Below, piece after piece: positions 61,928 to 64,000 of a stretch of DNA of 64,000 nt. Both the position numbers and the translations under genes were made by a program. How positions within the stretch are numbered: the stretch's first letter is position 1; each line of letters begins with the position of its first letter. Origin of the DNA: Vibrio gallaecicus (GTDB taxonomy: Bacteria; Pseudomonadota; Gammaproteobacteria; Enterobacterales; Vibrionaceae); NCBI RefSeq assembly GCF_024347495.1, contig NZ_AP025491.1, positions 620,001 through 684,000 of the forward strand, given 5' to 3'. Under the pieces are notes generated by a model that saw only the letters and a program-made list of their open reading frames with translations, was not told the origin of the DNA and did not search any database.

Positions 61928-62815
61928 TTAACGATTTGGAGTGACTAATTGCACAACACTGCTCACTGGGCAATGGTCACTTAGTTGAAAATCTAGTACA
62001 TCTTGAGTCTTAAAAAGATTCTGTTCTGCAGGTTGAAAGCTCAGTGAGTCACTCACCACAATATGATCTATAACAGAACGAAACTGGTGGATTTTGCCTT
62101 TATGTCTATTTGAGCGAATTTTACACTTAGCCTGAGTATTCTTTGTCGCTAGGGTTGCAGTGGTGTTATCGGTTAAAATACCCCATAGCCAATCATTGGG
62201 GTAAGCTAAGTTATGGTTGAAGTCACCTAGAATGATATAAGCATCATTATTTTCCTCTCTAGCCCTAATCCACTGATTTAATCTTTCACCTTGAGCTTTT
62301 AAACGCTGGCAATTCTTATTCCTTCTATAGGCACCACTGCAGCCTGCTTTCAAATGAATTGATAAGAGATGCACTTCGTTTTCTTCTATATCGACAGATA
62401 TATAACTCGCAAATCTTAGCTTACTATTACTCTCTAGCGGGAAGTCTTCATAGTCTGTAATAGAAAGCCCTTTTCGAATCGCAAAACCAGTGTACTGGTT
62501 TACGTTACTGAATTGATGACGTCTGTTCGCGGGAATAGCACGGTCTGATAAGAGTAAATCGAACTTATTGCCGGATATTCGGCTTAGAGCTTCAATACTG
62601 TCTACTTCTTGGAAAGCGATAATATCCGAATTCAATTTATTGAAGTAATCAGAAAGCTTGTTTTCATCTGTAAATGTCCGTTGAGGAATGTTCAATTCAT
62701 TAGTGGTTTTTGTGGTTAGCCACTCAATATTCCACGTTGTGATGGTCAATGGTGAAGCAAATGCTGGAATGCTAAAAAAGCAAAAAAGTGCAAGCCATTT
62801 ATTTAGTTGTGTCAT
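61928..62815 (-). CDS. Secreted endonuclease/exonuclease/phosphatase-family protein
   Basis: 295 residues with a signal peptide (LALFCFFSIPAFA). EEP-fold residues are present: ITTWNIEWL at the start, FQEVDSIEAL with the metal-binding Glu, LLSIHLKAGC, YIILGDFNHNL with the Asp/Asn pair, VIDHIVVS and LSDHCPVSSV with the catalytic His near 281. It could be an extracellular nuclease or phosphodiesterase. Target not known. Confidence 0.87.
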   Translation of the reverse strand: MTQLNKWLALFCFFSIPAFASPLTITTWNIEWLTTKTTNELNIPQRTFTDENKLSDYFNKLNSDIIAFQEVDSIEALSRISGNKFDLLLSDRAIPANRRHQFSNVNQYTGFAIRKGLSITDYEDFPLESNSKLRFASYISVDIEENEVHLLSIHLKAGCSGAYRRNKNCQRLKAQGERLNQWIRAREENNDAYIILGDFNHNLAYPNDWLWGILTDNTTATLATKNTQAKCKIRSNRHKGKIHQFRSVIDHIVVSDSLSFQPAEQNLFKTQDVLDFQLSDHCPVSSVVQLVTPNR

Positions 62816-62981
62816 GCGATTTGACCATAATAGAGTTAGTAATTGATATTTAGCCTTTATCCTACAACACCTACAGAAAATTCAACTCTTTTAAGTTTTT
62901 TTTCATCAATTACATTGTTTCTTTTCAACTGAGAAGTCATGCGACAAGATCGAATTGTTATTAGTCAGCTTGTGACTATCC

Positions 62982-62995
62982 TTGATCTAGATCAA
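62982..62995 (+). promoter_or_regulatory. Perfect FNR box of the nrdD promoter
   Basis: TTGAT-CTAG-ATCAA matches the FNR consensus at 10 of 10 positions. Placed at -41.5 it predicts a transcription start near 63030 with a -10 element TTAAAT at 63018-63023 (4 of 6). The gene starts about 90 bases further on. Confidence 0.88.
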
Positions 62996-63117
62996 TGCTC
63001 AAAGTCGACGGTTCTCGTTAAATACGCCACAACATATTGTGTTAGTTCAATAATAAATAGCTCTATATAGTGTGTCTGTGGATAACCCTGTGAATGCACT
63101 CTGAGTAAGGAGACGTG

Positions 63118-64000
63118 GTGAAATCAATCGTAATCAAACGTGATGGCTCAAGAGCGCCGTTTAGCAGAGATCGTATTCAAGCTGCTGTAGAAGCCGCTGC
63201 TGACAAAGTAAGCCAAGATATCGCTATTTATGCGTTGAATGTAGCATTAGCTGTTGAATTAAAGCTTGAAGAGTACGATGAAGTTCATATTTCAGAAATT
63301 CAAACCATCGTCGAAAATGAACTTATGCAAGGTCCATATAAGTCACTTGCTCGTTCATACATTGAATACCGACACGACCGCGACATTGCACGTGAAAAGC
63401 AAAGTGCTTTGACTCGTGAAATAGAAGGTTTGATCGAAGAAAGTAACGTTGATTTAATCAATGAAAATGCAAATAAAGATGGCAAGGTAATTCCTACTCA
63501 ACGTGACTTACTTGCGGGTATTGTGGCTAAACATTATGCAAAAACACACATTTTGCCACGAGATATAGTTCAAGCTCACGAAAGTGGTGATATTCATTAC
63601 CATGATCTAGATTACGCACCGTTTTTCCCAATGTTCAACTGTATGTTGATTGATTTAAAGGGCATGTTAACGCATGGCTTTAAAATGGGTAATGCGGAAA
63701 TTGATACACCAAAATCAATTTCAACGGCAACAGCGGTAACCGCACAAATCATTGCACAAGTTGCTAGCCATATTTACGGCGGCACAACGATTAACCGTAT
63801 CGATGAGGTTCTTGAACCTTATGTAATGGCAAGCTACGAAAAGCACCTTTCATTAGCAAAAGAGTGGGATATTCATAGCCCTGAAGCATTTGCTATCGCT
63901 CGTACTGAAAAAGAATGTTACGACGCATTCCAGTCATTAGAGTATGAAGTAAATACATTGCACACCGCTAATGGACAAACGCCATTTGTCACGTTTGGCT
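63118..64000 (+). CDS. nrdD: Anaerobic ribonucleoside-triphosphate reductase (5' part, runs off window)
   Basis: The first 294 codons of class III ribonucleotide reductase, open to the window edge. GTG start at 63118 with AAGGAG five bases upstream. An N-terminal ATP-cone region (KSIVIKRDGSRAPFSRDRI) and the family core, nearly identical to what I recall of E. coli NrdD: ENEL-Q-GPYKSLARSYIEYRHDRDI, NENANKDGKVIPTQRDLLAG, HYHDLDYAPFFPMFNCMLID, ASHIYGGTTINRIDEV, NTLHTANGQTPFVTFG. It makes dNTPs without oxygen; the glycyl-radical C-terminus and nrdG would lie to the right. FNR control fits its role. Confidence 0.97.
   Translation, partial: MKSIVIKRDGSRAPFSRDRIQAAVEAAADKVSQDIAIYALNVALAVELKLEEYDEVHISEIQTIVENELMQGPYKSLARSYIEYRHDRDIAREKQSALTREIEGLIEESNVDLINENANKDGKVIPTQRDLLAGIVAKHYAKTHILPRDIVQAHESGDIHYHDLDYAPFFPMFNCMLIDLKGMLTHGFKMGNAEIDTPKSISTATAVTAQIIAQVASHIYGGTTINRIDEVLEPYVMASYEKHLSLAKEWDIHSPEAFAIARTEKECYDAFQSLEYEVNTLHTANGQTPFVTFG

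Overview
The window is a low-GC, gene-dense gammaproteobacterial segment that reads as Vibrionaceae, most likely Vibrio or Aliivibrio and possibly chromosome II. The grounds are the TonB2-type cluster (DUF3450, TtpC, ExbB2, ExbD2, TonB2, TPR), a VieS/VieA/VieB-like signalling locus, a DUF2986 protein, and a divergent trxC / second-fabH pair. I identified the organism from gene content only. I see no rRNA, tRNA, CRISPR array, phage or insertion sequence.

Layout. 1-7.8 kb (mostly minus strand): the 5' part of a YejB/OppB-type permease gene, a very large lipoprotein metzincin paired with an outer-membrane barrel protein, and a PAS-containing chemoreceptor. 8.2-13.3 kb: assimilatory-type nitrite reduction (nirB, nirD, nirC) and the SUMT gene for its siroheme, behind a promoter with FNR and NarL/NarP-like sites spaced as in E. 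coli nirB. 13.3-14.4 kb: a DUF4174 protein and a NYN-domain protein. 14.4-38.8 kb: a long iron-acquisition region with at least seven Fur-box-like sites. It holds a two-component system, a siderophore receptor, the TonB2 operon, a FhuF-type reductase, FhuC-FhuD-FhuB, an IutA-like aerobactin receptor, and a nine-gene operon whose order matches the Pseudomonas aeruginosa fpvGHJK-fpvCDEF set, which removes iron from a siderophore in the periplasm and imports it through a TroA-type ABC transporter with two binding proteins.

38.8-45.6 kb: a soluble FIST-domain chemoreceptor, DUF2986, a GNAT enzyme with a YgbA-like protein, a MATE pump divergent from an AraC regulator, and a Crp/Fnr regulator. 45.7-54.5 kb: a VieSAB-like locus, with REC-EAL and REC-TPR genes on one strand and, divergently, a 1417-residue hybrid kinase followed by a membrane PAS protein with no output domain. 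54.6-64 kb: an MFS transporter, trxC, a second fabH, a glycosyltransferase, a sulfur divergon (CoA-disulfide/persulfide reductase-rhodanese against two YeeE/YedE subunits), a secreted endonuclease/exonuclease/phosphatase-family protein, and the 5' part of nrdD behind a perfect FNR box.

The main idea is that this iron locus appears to encode two complete routes for hydroxamate-siderophore iron: import of the whole complex with cytoplasmic reduction (FhuCDB plus FhuF-like), and periplasmic reduction with import of released iron (Fpv-like). A second, unexplained pattern is that several spacers are built from short imperfect tandem units (about 14-29 bp, often with a GTTAAA or TTTAAG core), frequently starting at or overlapping a stop codon.
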